NCBI GenBank assembly: GCA_014706385.1
Contig: JACGZH010000002.1
Coordinates: 248,001-312,000 of the forward strand
DNA length: 64,000 nt
From: Phaffia rhodozyma
Taxonomy: Eukaryota > Basidiomycota > Tremellomycetes > Cystofilobasidiales > Mrakiaceae
Direction: 5' to 3'
Below are positions 35,156 to 46,086 of this stretch, piece after piece. Numbering within the stretch: the stretch's first letter is position 1; each line of letters begins with the position of its first letter. The notes beneath the pieces were generated by a model, which saw only the letters and a list, made by a program, of their open reading frames with translations, made no database searches and was not told the origin of the DNA. Position numbers and translations under genes: made by a program.

Positions 35156-38100
35156 TCACGCTGCTACCTCGACAGAAGAACAAACCGTCTGATCCTTGAG
35201 CGCCGTTCTCTCAAACGTCACCCTGAGCGAATCGACCGGACTGCCGTCCTCGAACTCTGTTGATGCGATCGGGAATGGGTGTTGGATCCTGACTTGTTTG
35301 TCCTTTCTTCTCTCTCCTCCGATTCCGCCGAGCACACCGGTCAGCTCGGATTGTTCGCCCGATGATGAACCGGTTCCACCAAGAGAAGCCCTTCTAGGAA
35401 TCCATCTACCGTTATTCGACTCTCCTCCAACGGCGGCAAGGGCGATCGTCAACGGCAACTCGAGTTCCGTTTCGTCCGCGCCGATGAAACTCTTTGGTTC
35501 GGACACACCAGAAGATTCGCTCGATTGATCCGTCTTGGAGGACTGTCTTTGCTTTGGCCGGGTGCCAAACACACTTTGCTGAATCAGAGGCGAGGTCGAG
35601 TAATGTTCCCGCGGGGTCAACGTATCGGCGAAAGTGTGTGGCGGTGGTGGGAATGAAGGCGATGGCAAATGGATGAACCCAGGGTGGGACAACGGGATGG
35701 ACTTGTTTACCCTGTTCGGGATTCTTGATGAAGTCGATCCAGTGGAAGGTCTGGAGATAGGAGGGATCTCAAACGGTTGGGTGTTGAACTTGAACGGATC
35801 AAATGAGCTCGTCAAAGGCAGACTTCTGGCTGGTGCGAGTGGGACATTTGCCGATTGGGACTGAGAGGAAATCCGACCAGGGGCCGGTTGAAACTGAGAT
35901 ACATCTCGAATCACCGGAGCTTCGTCCTGGCCCAGACTGGACTCCCGAGGACGAATCGAGCCGGACAGAGAAAATTCTGACTCTGGACTCTTCGGCGAGT
36001 CAATTAAAGTGATTCGGATCTTGTATATGCACACGAGAAAAGAGTTAGTGTTTCTAATAGTTGGGTGCGCTTGCTTATCATGTGGAATGGAGAAGAAAAA
36101 GAGAATGGATCGAACCCACTCACCTCTCGGTCTCCGTAAAACTGTCCGTTTAACGCTCTGGTAGCCTGGTCCGCATCGTTGGGAAATCTATACTTGACGA
36201 TCGCCGCATTAGAGCCTCCTGATGTCATGGCAGGATACAATTCGAGTCCGATCAACTCGCCAAACAACTGAAATACGGGCGCAATGTCTTCCGATGTTGC
36301 GAATATCGTTGGAGTCTAAGAAAGACAGAAAGATATACACATACAGTCAGGACAAGAGGGAAGGATGAGGAAAGAGAAAACTGCGATCACAGTTTCATTT
36401 ATGTGAACAGACTCACAAGATTCTCAACAACCAGCATCGGGCCCTTTGTCAATAGACAACACATGCAAGAAAACGTTTCAGTCAGCCAAAGAGCGCGGAT
36501 AGAAAGTGAAACGACTTCCATCACACGAGAGACACACCTCGTCGGGTCTTATCTGACTCTGACCGAGTTGGGTGAAGCCAAGATCCCTCGACTCTCGTCT
36601 TTGGCCAGTCGAACCCATGGTCGCGTCTGGTTGTCTGATTTGATGCCAATAGCCAGCATTGTCGCTGGCAATCGATTGTTTTGGTCTGCTCGTTCCAGAA
36701 CTGACTGAACTCCCAGAGACGAACGTTCGGAGAGCATCATACTGCAAGCCAGTCGGTCTGGTCCGAGGGGCAGCCTTGCTATGTCGGGCGGAGGAGTCTT
36801 CAGACGTTCGATAACCTGGAGAAGAATATCTGATCAACAACTCTTCGCGATCGAAAGGGGAAAAAAACCAGACGGCGCGTCGGAAGGAGAAGGAAGAAGT
36901 AGGGCTTGCCTTGCTGAGCTGTTTTCTGGACGACGGAGTAACTGACATCTAGATAATGATCCCGGTACATCTTTCCATGCAGGCTTTTCATGGCTCTGTG
37001 AGAAGGAGGGAGTGACCAGTCAGATGATAGTGATCAAAAGAAGAGCAGCGAAAACGGATGGTCGGTTTACCGAGTAGCTTCTTCTCCAGAACCCATCAAA
37101 ATAAAACCTCTACAGAAGATGTCGTGCGTTGTCAGTCAGTGCAAAGATGATGCCACAGGATGGACAGAGAAGAGAACAAACCTTCGACGAGCGCAGGAAT
37201 CCAGGATGGCCAAGATGCTATTGAGGACAGCGTACGGTACGATCGAGTCTCAGACGAAGGACCGTGAAATGGAAAGAGAGAGACAGAAAAGACAAAGTGT
37301 TCTCACCAAGTATGCGAGACATTACCGTATGGTGAAAATAGCCGAACGAGCTCATCGTTTGTTGTATCTACTCGTAGATTTTAAGCATGAGCGAGAAGCA
37401 TTAGTTTGAAGCGCAGTTCGACGTTTAAAATTCAGATCCAATACTTACCAAGAGGAAGGTTGAGGACATAGCTTGATGATCGAGGTCGGAAAACAGAAAT
37501 CAAGGAATCCTTCGGGTCAGTCCACACGTCACTGTCGAGAACATGAGACAAACAGAGCTTACAGATTTTTTCTTTCCGGCTCGGTCAGCCTCTGATTTGT
37601 TGAGGGGATCGAGGCTTGATCAAGCTGATCGTCGTCCCAAGCAGTGATCGAGCTGAAGGGAAAAAAACCCGGAGAGGACAGAGAGAATGAGAATTGAGTT
37701 GTGTGAGACGTGTTGGAAACATACATGTTGATTCCACCTGCGTTCCAGCCATTCATCGCAAGAGCATGCCTATAGAGAGCGAACGAGCTGTCAGAAGAGA
37801 GATTGCAGGAAAGAGCGAGAGAGATAGAGTGTAAGGAAATAAGGACTAGAACATACAAAGCTTCTTCCTGTGTAGCGAACGAAACTTTGGCGTGACCTGT
37901 CGGGATAGGTAGCGCTGGAAAATAAAGTTCGGTAGCAACGACTACGCCTGTTTGGTTGAGAGAGGATAGGAATCGAGTGTTGAAGCAAGAGAAGGATAGA
38001 AGAGACAATGAGGTACAGGACGATGACGACGACAAGAGACAAGAGATAGCCAAGATTCTGGGGACTGACCGATAGAGGAAAATAAGTTGTGAAGGTACAC

Positions 38101-38650
38101 GTCGCTCGCTTTCAAGGAGGAAGGTATCATTGGGAGGTGCAGAAGAGTAAAGAAGAGTGAGAAAGATGATTGGACAAAGAATGAGATAGAGATAGAGACA
38201 GAGGGCGCGCGGTCAAATTCGGGCAGATACTCACCTTGACGGGAAAGATTATCGACTCTGACTGTGAACAAGGTCGATTGATCTTCGGATCCATGCTTGG
38301 GATTCACCGACGAGACTCGCTGAAGGTCATTCTGTGAGGTGAGCGTAGGATGTATGTCAAAGAGAGAGCCAAAGGAGAGAGGCAGAGAAGAAGGACAGGG
38401 GATTAAAGATACCGAGGATCAGAAATGCAAAACGTTATTCATTCAGCCCATGGTTGCTCCTCTCTTCGGGATTTTTTTTCAAATTCAGGCGTATCTTTGT
38501 TCGCTTCGAAGGAGGAAAGAACAGATAGCAAGATGATTGTGTTGAAGAAAGCATGGTGGAAGGTGAACATACCAAGGCGGGATAAGGAGTATATGGACTG
38601 GATATTGTCCCAGAGGCCAGGTATCCGGGATGAGAGTAGAAGCGATCCAT
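35156..38650 (-). CDS. RNA-binding protein with three RRM domains
   Basis: Fourteen exons in frame (38650-38573, 38331-38235, 38108-38070, 37947-37857, 37769-37725, 37652-37563, 37471-37449, 37248-37182, 37109-37071, 36995-36910, 36815-36538, 36443-36417, 36315-36124, 36019-35156) give 671 residues. RRM1 is near residues 47-118 (FTVRVDNLSR, GHAKVSFATQEEAL), RRM2 near 147-215 (LYVLNLPLG, RGFILMGSGEEATRAM), and RRM3 near 312-390 (GPMLVVENL, AAIVKYRFPNDADQATRAL). RNP motifs are weak in aromatic residues, so RNA contacts may be atypical. The last 280 residues are Ser/Pro-rich and disordered, encoded by one exon. Three exons are under 30 bases, and one intron begins with GC. I cannot assign it to a named protein; Mei2-like and Mrn1-like proteins are possibilities. 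Confidence 0.75.
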
Positions 38651-39245
38651 CGGGAAAGAGGGAGGGTGTGCGTGTGTGTGAGCGTGGAAGTGGGTGGGTG
38701 TGGGTGTTGAGAGCGTCGCACTATGCAGAGAGCAAAGGTGATCGATTCAAGGTCAAGGGCAGGTTAGAGCTGGATTAAGTGAGGAGTACAATCGAGGCAG
38801 AGCAGAAAAAGAAAACCGAAGAGCCCAAGGAGACGAAAGAGGAAGAGAACGGAGAAAGAGAACAAAGAGAGAGAGGGAAAGCGAGCAGGTCGGCAAATGA
38901 GGTGTAAAATGTAGCGAGACCGACGAAGAATGGGTCAGGCCAAAGAACAGATAACCAAACAAGAAAAAAATGAATGAAAAGAAGGATCAAAGAAACAGAT
39001 CGGGTGGAAAGAACGAGAAGGAAGGAAGGGAAGACCAAGATCGCTCGAGCAAAGCCACTCGGTCAAGATGAAATCGATACCAACCAATCGCGTTTCTTAA
39101 GAAAGAAGGAGGAGGAACGAGAGGAGTTTCGATTTTGAGTGCGTGTGTATGTGTGTGTGTGTTTGAGACCCTGTGAAAGAAGTGATCTCGCTCTTCTTCT
39201 TTCTATTCCTTGACAATCAATCTCTCTCTCTCCCTGTTGATGATG

Positions 39246-39312
39246 TGAGTATGAGTATGAGTGTGAGTATGAGTATGAGTATGAATGTGAGTTTGAGTGT
39301 GAATGTGAGAGT
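39246..39312. repeat. Hexamer minisatellite, GAGTAT-like units
   Basis: About eleven units of GAGTAT with variants (GAGTGT, GAATGT, GAGTTT) follow each other. It lies in the intergenic region upstream of the three-RRM gene. Confidence 0.8.
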
Positions 39313-39858
39313 AGGAGAGTATGTGTATGCTACAATCCTGATCTCTCTCCTGGTTTTTTCCTCCTCCAGACAAGTCAAGAACTGGATGAACCCAGACAAG
39401 AGTACAGAGTGAAAACAAGAGGGAGTGAGAAAAGATCGAGGGCACAACAGAAAGGCGACGGGCAAGGGAAGCGAGAAATGAATAAATAGATTAATAAAAA
39501 TCCGTTCCTTTCTTTTTCGCCCGGCCCGATCAGCATACAGTGATCGTCCGTGGGCCAGCAGAGAGCAGGCATCTGGTCAGTCAGCAGCTGCAAGGGAAGA
39601 TCCAGGGCACAAAGGCACGAAGACACAAAGACACAAAGGAAAAAATCAGGGGGAGGCATTGAAAGAACCGGCCGTCAGCAAATCGTCAACACGCCCACAG
39701 AGGGCCAACAGAAAGCCAGCGGACGGTAGGCGAGACGGCTGTTGAAGGCAAACAAGGACAAACTTAGAGCAAAGAAAGAAAGGGCCCGAACAGAGGGGCC
39801 AGATTCCTGCAAGTTTCCTCCTTACCATCCACGGCGGATTATACCGAAAACGAGTGGG

Positions 39859-39952
39859 TGAGAGTGAGAGCGAGAGCGAGAGCGAGAGCGAGAGCGAGAG
39901 CAAGAGCAAGAGCAAGAGCAAGAGCAAGGGCAAGAGCAAGAGCAAGAGCAAG
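39859..39952. repeat. Hexamer minisatellite, GAGAGC then AAGAGC units
   Basis: GAGAGC units shift midway to AAGAGC units, about fifteen in total, with one GGGC variant. All units are purine-rich on the top strand. Translated, the tract would give Ser-Glu or Ser-Lys dipeptides, but no gene supports this. Confidence 0.85.
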
Positions 39953-40319
39953 AAAGGAATTCTACCGATAGAAAACAGAAGCCTCCGTAAACAGCGACCA
40001 GCGATTAGGCGTTTGTGGGGCAGGGCGCAGGAAAACATTGAGCCACGTCACAGGGCACTACCTCCAGCATCATCATGGGCATCTTCACATGATACGGAGG
40101 ATAACCTTGATAATCGTTCTGCTCGGCCCGTGGTCTAGAACGTTGATCGAGTGTTTGTGCTGCTTCCTGCTGATCATCAACTGCGCTCGTCTCGGTCACG
40201 TGACAATGTCCTTTCATCCGGTCAATCTCGACAACCCAAACCATCTCTGGTTCGATCTCCAACCGGCAAAGCTCGTCCGTTCCTGACTCGCTCTTGTCTA
40301 TGCCCTCACGATAGCACTC

Positions 40320-41662
40320 ATGCCTATGATTATGTCCACGTTCACGTCCACTCCCACTCCTGGCCTCAATCCAACGCCCACATCATCGAACACCTCGCCA
40401 AAAACACTTCTGAAAAGAGCAGAAACTAGCTTCCTCAAAAGAGACTATCAAAAAGCAATCGAGTACATCCAACAGACACTCGCCCAGTTGGCTACTCCTC
40501 GGTCACTCACCTGGGCCATCGAACTAGGCTCCAAAGAGAGGATCATAGAAAGACAGAGAGCAAGAGCCGTGTCCCTCTTTGTCACCGCTTCCGCTTTGAG
40601 GTGGAATGAGACCAGCCCACAAAAGACCGTGTCGGATGAGATGATAGATACTCCCGCTCGAGACACTCCGTCCGACGCGTCGACGTTCCTAAGAACTCTG
40701 AACGATCAAGTTCTCGATAATTATTCCCCGTCCTTGCCCACAGGTATGACCATCTCGATCCCGCCGCCATCGGTGATAGAGACCGTGTCTCTGGCAGGTC
40801 TGTCGATGGACGTGCCACTCCCCTTCATCAGATCACTCGTTGAACCGTACCTCGACCGACTCGATAACCCTACCATACTCACAACCCTTGCCCAACCTAG
40901 CCTCGCCTCCGCTCCCGATCCTGCTCTCACACTCGCCCAACCCTCAGATGAGACATGGTGGAAGGCAGAGGCAGTCAAAGGCTATCAGAGCCTCATTCAA
41001 CTCTACCTGCTCAACATTCTCGCGCCCGATGGTATCGGTGGCAGAGCAGAGGCATCGAGGTTATTAGAATGGGATGATCGCCTGAATCTGTTTGCCAAGG
41101 ATGTTAGTTTTTCTCTGTTCTTTCGTCCTTCGCGTCCAGATTAAGGGACGTGTTCATATACTTTTGTCATGTCCATCTTTCTATATTCTTAACATAGATT
41201 ATCCGATCTAAACTAAGCGCGCCCACACCTCCCTCTCCATCGGTTCATGAGCCACAGTCTGAAGAAAGAACCGATGATTTCGATTTCTCACCTCTTTCTC
41301 CTTGGTCATCGGCAGCAGACACTAAATCCCCGCTATACCATCCGTCAGCCATGACATCCTTACTGCCATCCCCGTTGGCATCGCCATCCCCCTCGCATGC
41401 CTCTCTGACCTCCCAGCCCACCCGGTCGGACTCACCAGGACCGTCGAGACCAAACCGGAAGAGACCTAGTTGGCTTCTCATCCTCTCCGCCCTACCTCCA
41501 ACGGCCATTCTCTATCTAGTTGTCTGGTATCTCAAGAAAAAGCCTTCTCTAGGCTCGGTCGGTCGACATAAACTCGTCGACCTGTTCGTCCGCTTGGCAG
41601 CCGCACTCTGGAGAGACCTCATAGCTACCTTCCGTCTCGGCACCGCCCTCACATATGTATGA
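40320..41662 (+). CDS. Single-pass membrane protein resembling fungal Pex26
   Basis: Two exons (40320-41102, 41198-41662) give 415 residues. The N-terminal part is helical, with a TPR-like stretch (TLLKRAETSFLKRDYQKAIE), the way peroxin-26/Pex15-type anchors begin. Near residue 120 it becomes less regular. A Ser/Pro-rich linker (about 280-350) leads to one hydrophobic helix near residues 352-373 (LLILSALPPTAILYLVVWYL) followed by KKK and about 40 further residues ending in FRLGTALTYV. Pex26 of filamentous fungi holds the Pex1-Pex6 ATPases on the peroxisome and also has a C-terminal membrane helix with a short tail. The match is from layout only, so the name is tentative; another membrane-anchored TPR protein is equally compatible. 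Confidence 0.55.
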
Positions 41663-42528
41663 TGTTGTGTCTATCTTTCTGTTCCGTCGTGTCCGTGGAT
41701 CTTTGTCTCTATAGGCTTCTGTTCTTTTCTTCTTCTTCTTCTTTGACTTCCTGCCGTCCGTCTTGGAACCGGTAAATGTATTCACCTTGCCAAGCCGAAA
41801 GTTAACGTTGCTCGTCGTTGATTCGCTGAGGAAATACAACATGCTTTCTTCTCACTCTATTCGTACAAATAAATCATTCAAAGATCCCGGAACATCTTCC
41901 CAACTCATCAGCCATCGCGTGAATCGTTCTTGGGTCTTGCCTTTGAGCCTATCCCAATATGGAAAGAAATCGGACGGTCATCCTTGCGCGTCAAGTCTGG
42001 TGATAGGACGGTTTGAGTTTGATCTATCCATACACACAGTCTCGTCTCGGCTTGGCTCGACTCACGACTCTCCTTGTCTTATCTATCTGTTCTTGATTCT
42101 CTTTCCCTCCCTCCCTCGATACCCTCATTTTGAAGCTTGGCTTGGCTAACCTCTCAGAAACGATCGCTTGCTGCGACCACCCGATAGGGTATCTTCTACT
42201 TTACATTCATGTATGGTCATCGCTGACTGGACGTCCTGCTCGCTAACACCAATCAAGGGACCCCATAGGTCGCTTTACTCCTCTCCTCACGTACCTTATG
42301 ACACAGATGACATGGTTCTTTCAGAAAAAGTATAGATATTGCTGAGCTCCATTTTCTTGCTCCTTCGGATAAAAACCCATCCAGTCCCGTTCAACCAACG
42401 GTTGCATACGATCGTTTTCTCCCTTGTCCCTCTGTTTCTGTTTCTGTTTCTCATTCTTGATCAGACTTTTTATCGTTCTTCCTCGACGCTTCTACTTTTC
42501 TGGTCATACACACACCTCTCTGATCGAG
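41663..42528. other. Intergenic region between the Pex26-like and BIM1-like genes
   Basis: Both flanking genes run left to right, so this 866-base stretch carries the 3' flank of one and the promoter of the other. It is C/T-rich on the top strand. No gene was recognised. Confidence 0.55.
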
Positions 42529-44166
42529 ATGCTCTTCAATAAACGGATGTCGATAGCGCTTCCCATCGGAGCGACCGTGGCTCATGGTATGAAGCTCAAT
42601 CTTTACGACCGAGCCGCCCTAACCGTTCCTATTCGTCAGTTCCTCTTTTTCTTCCTCTGCTGCACCTTCTCTTCTTTGGGCGCCTCTCGCCAGTCGCTCA
42701 TCAGGATGATCTTATACTTATCTTGCTTGTTCATTCTCCTTTGGGGTTTCTTTCCCTTTCCTTACTTGTCTCATTTTGTGGCGCTACGGCCGACAGTTGA
42801 GATGAACTATCCTGTACGCATAACGTTCACTAGTATTGTCTTCCATTCAAAGGCAGAGATTGAGCGAAAACAAGCTGAATCGATGTTCTCATAACACTTT
42901 CCTTCTGCGCTCTCTTCTTTTTGCACCATCTGACAGCCCTCGAGAGGACTGAATCTGGCCACTGCTACCATTGGCCCGTGCGTATATACATCTGATTTTG
43001 TTTACTCGTCTTTTGTCAGCATACAGCACTAACCTCGCTCAACGCGCCACAATCTCCACCCTTAGATGCGGAGGATACTCCCCGGGAGGACGGATCCCTT
43101 ATCCGATTTCTGGTGGTCAACTATCCACCGCCCAGAACAGAGACGCCAATGATTTCCAATGGGCATACTCCACCACGGACGATCCCCAGCTCGTCAGCGA
43201 TTTCAAGCCGTTAATGGATAATACGACGATCTTGTATTCTGGAACGTCTTGTTGGAACGCTCCCGTATGTCTCTTCGATGTATTTTTAAATTTGTCTCTC
43301 CTTCCAACGGTCCTGTCTTGGGCTTATCCCGGAAGCTGAACCCCTCTCTTTCGTCCTTGTTGAATCTTGCTGGTCCTGTTCTCTCATCGGGCTCTGGGTA
43401 CACGAAACAGGACTTAACATCTTTAGGATTATCAGTCGGTGATAACATCACCATTAAAGCAGAATTCCACTCTGGTCCTACAGACACTCGGTATCATGAG
43501 GTGATATTTCTTTTTCCTTGATCTTGTTGTCATTCTTCTTGATCGAATAGAACCCTGGAGACTGACTGACTGACTCCTTCGATCTTGCCGAGGTTCTCGT
43601 CGGTTAGTGCGCGGACCTGACGTTGATTTCCGTAGAAGCATACACAAAACCAGACTACACTTGTGCGAACATCGTCACCTCGACCAAGACCACGGCGAAC
43701 GGAACCTCTACCGCCTCTACTTCTAGTTCGGCAACTCCAACATATGGTGTGTGCGGCACGAACCGAGGGAACTGTAGTATATCTAGTGTAGCTTCCGGTA
43801 CGTCTTCCTGAAGAGAGGCTTCTTCTTCATCTTCTTTTCTCTCTTCACTCTTTACTTGACATCATCTTTGGTTTCGAAATCTTTTGCTCATTCCCTTCAA
43901 TTTCCTTCCTTACCGACCGGTCTTCTGTCTTTCTCGCGTGTTCGTGTACATTCACCCTGTGTAATACAGGAGCGATCGGAGCATCAGTCACCCTCGCGCT
44001 CGCCTTCCTTATCCTCATCCTGGCCTGGCTGACAGGTTACGCCGCTTTCGGCAAGAAGCGGATAGATAGGTGGAAAAACCAGGAGATGTTGATGTTGAGT
44101 GACAGGGCGAGCGATGTAGGGTCTGTAGGAACGACGACGATGAAGCGGTTGATTGGTCGGCGGTAG
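42529..44166 (+). CDS. BIM1-like (X325) copper-site extracellular protein with a transmembrane anchor
   Basis: BIM1/X325 proteins look like lytic polysaccharide monooxygenases but serve copper acquisition at the cell surface (BIM1 of Cryptococcus). They bind copper with the mature N-terminal His. Seven exons (42529-42586, 42797-42813, 42937-42977, 43066-43264, 43411-43500, 43608-43797, 43970-44166) give 263 residues. A signal peptide (MLFNKRMSIALPIGATVA) would be cut before HVEMNYPPSRGL, giving a His N-terminus. The family layout follows: PSRG, PCGGYSP, ISGGQLS, SGTSCWNAP, and HECADLTLISV. A Ser/Thr-rich linker leads to a membrane helix (VTLALAFLILILAWLTGY) and a basic cytosolic tail ending in KRLIGRR. 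Known BIM1 uses a GPI anchor instead. The signal peptide is only weakly hydrophobic, and exon 2 has 17 bases. Confidence 0.75.
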
Positions 44167-44548
44167 GACGCATGACACAGGACTCGGTGTTCTGTGCTCG
44201 ACTCTCCAGATCTCTTCCTTTCCTTTTCTCTCTGTGTGTGTTTGATTCGCTATTTTTCAGTATATATATAATGTCCGCTTCTGTTTCTTGAATGTTCTAG
44301 TTCTGGTACCGTCTATCGGTTGGTCAGTGAGCAAAGACAATGCTCTGTATCTGACGATTTCCATTCTTCTTGCGCTCATACTCCAAGATGTATGACAGAT
44401 CATATCGATACAGCACGGTTCTCTCCGTTCCTCTCTCTCTCTCTCTCTCTGTCTTCCTTTCTCTCTCTTCAACCCAGCTGGCTACTACAAAAAAGCAAAA
44501 AAAAAGAGCGGAAGAAAAGAGGAGTTCCGATGACTCTTATGCTTTCTC
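44167..44548. other. Convergent intergenic region between BIM1-like and MsrB genes
   Basis: 382 bases of 3'-flanking DNA with a short CT run near 44431-44451. No gene was recognised. Confidence 0.6.
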
Positions 44549-45663
44549 TTATTTCTCGTTGTGGAACTTGAGCGAGACAGAGTTCGCGCAATGTCTCTGT
44601 TTTCGTCCAAGAACCAACCCAGGCCGTTTCAGAAAAGTTGTTCAAGAAAGGCAAAGAAAAGAAAAGAGAGTGGAGGAACAGGTGGAAGATTGGTGAATGA
44701 TTTAGAAGAAGGCTCTTCTGAATTAGAAACAAGCAGAACCCGCAAATGATGGACAGACGAACCTCATCAGTCGGAGTATCGAACCCTTCTCCTTTGAAGA
44801 CATGACCGATATGACCTCCACTGCGGTGGTCCATTCAAGGGCGAGAACAACACACAAAACTCCGGTCAGGACGACATGATCCTTGAGATGGAAAGAAGCG
44901 GGGGAGCGAAAAGGCATGGCTTACCAAGCGGTGCAAGTGATCTCTGTTCGAGTAGAAAACATCGATCGGTCCTCTGTTCGGGTGATCGCTCCGGGGAACG
45001 CATCATAAAACGAAGGCCATCCTACGTGTTCATCGATGAGACCGTTCAGTCTTCTTGATCTAACTTCGCCTCAGGTAGATCGGATTGAAAGAAAAGGGAC
45101 TGACCACAACCAGATTTGAACTTGTGATCGGCCTTGTAGAGAGGAGTTCCACAGCCCGCACAGGCAAACACTCCATCGGACGGGTAGAACTTGTCGTACT
45201 CTCCACTTCCAGGCATCTCCGTTCCTTTAATAAGCCACACATCACAAGAACAGGATGGGTCAGTTTCTTATGAAAGAAAGAAAGAAAAGAGGAAGATCAC
45301 GATCGAGCAGAACCTTTGTTTCTCAGAATTCGGAACTGCTCCTTGTTGAGCTGCATTTGCCACTCAGAGTCGGGCTTATTTTTGCTTCCAGGCTCAGGCT
45401 CTGTGCACATGTATTCAAGGAGAAGAGTAGTTAGCCCCCATAAGGAAACAAGAAGTCCTAACTCTCAGTCTGAACACACATTCCAGTAAATATAAATTAA
45501 GAAAGAACTGACGAGACATCGTGAAGGCAGCGGTGGTGGAGAAAAGTGCTTTAGAAACGGGGTGACCGGCAACGGATCGGGCGTTGTGAGTGGTTGCTTG
45601 AGTGAGCCGGGCAAGAGTAAGGGAAGAGATAGAGACTGCTTGAGCGATCCGAGGAAGAAGCAT
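44549..45663 (-). CDS. Methionine-R-sulfoxide reductase (MsrB)
   Basis: MsrB reduces the R form of methionine sulfoxide in proteins, using thioredoxin. Six exons (45663-45513, 45400-45314, 45224-45105, 45021-44925, 44820-44763, 44596-44549) give 186 residues. All key parts are visible: two CxxC zinc pairs (CAGC and CTAC), SGCGWPSFYDA, CGGHIGHVF and the catalytic Cys in RHCANSVSLKF. The first 47 residues (MLLPRIAQAVSIS and on, rich in Arg, Ser and Ala with no acidic residue) look like a mitochondrial presequence. A second in-frame ATG (45519-45517) would give MSQPEPGSKNK, a natural cytosolic start, so two forms from one gene are plausible. Exon 3 uses an AAG acceptor. It shares a 423-base promoter region with the anoctamin gene. 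Confidence 0.95.
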
Positions 45664-46086
45664 GCGGTTTCTTGATCAAAGAAACGAGTCGAAGGGAACG
45701 ATGGGTTGAGTGTGTGGTCAGAACGGAAAGTGGAGGGAAGACTGCAGGCGAGATGTCGAGCCGCCGATGACGACAGCGCCCACTCGCTCACCGCTCGTCC
45801 TCTGGGTCTTGCTCCTGGTTTGCTCTCTGTCCGTTGTCTCAGCAGGCTCTTTATCATGGTGGCAAGATGGAAAATGGCATCTCATATTAGAATTCATCAG
45901 TCTCTGATGGCCAGACATGTATAAGAACAATTCCTGAGTGTAGACAGACGAGGCAAAGGCAAAAGATCAAACGCGTCATCCGCTGTAGGTGATGAGATCA
46001 AGCGGTGTTTCTTTCCTCTTTGCCAACTTTTCATCCATCTCCATCCCATCATCTTTGATAACGACCGACAACTTTGAATCACACCG
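45664..46086. promoter_or_regulatory. Shared promoter region of MsrB (-) and anoctamin (+)
   Basis: The start codons are 423 bases apart and head-to-head. The region holds both promoters; no specific factor site was recognised. Confidence 0.5.

Larger units (their letters stand above)
38651..40319. other. Divergent intergenic region with hexamer repeats
   Basis: 1.67 kb between the three-RRM gene and the Pex26-like gene. It is purine-rich on the top strand and holds two hexamer-type minisatellites (39246-39312 and 39859-39952). No coding exon was recognised. Confidence 0.55.

Noticed and set aside
36105..36120. A TCGAACC string resembling the T-arm of a tRNA
   Set aside because: It lies in an intron of the three-RRM gene, and no acceptor, D or anticodon arms fold around it.
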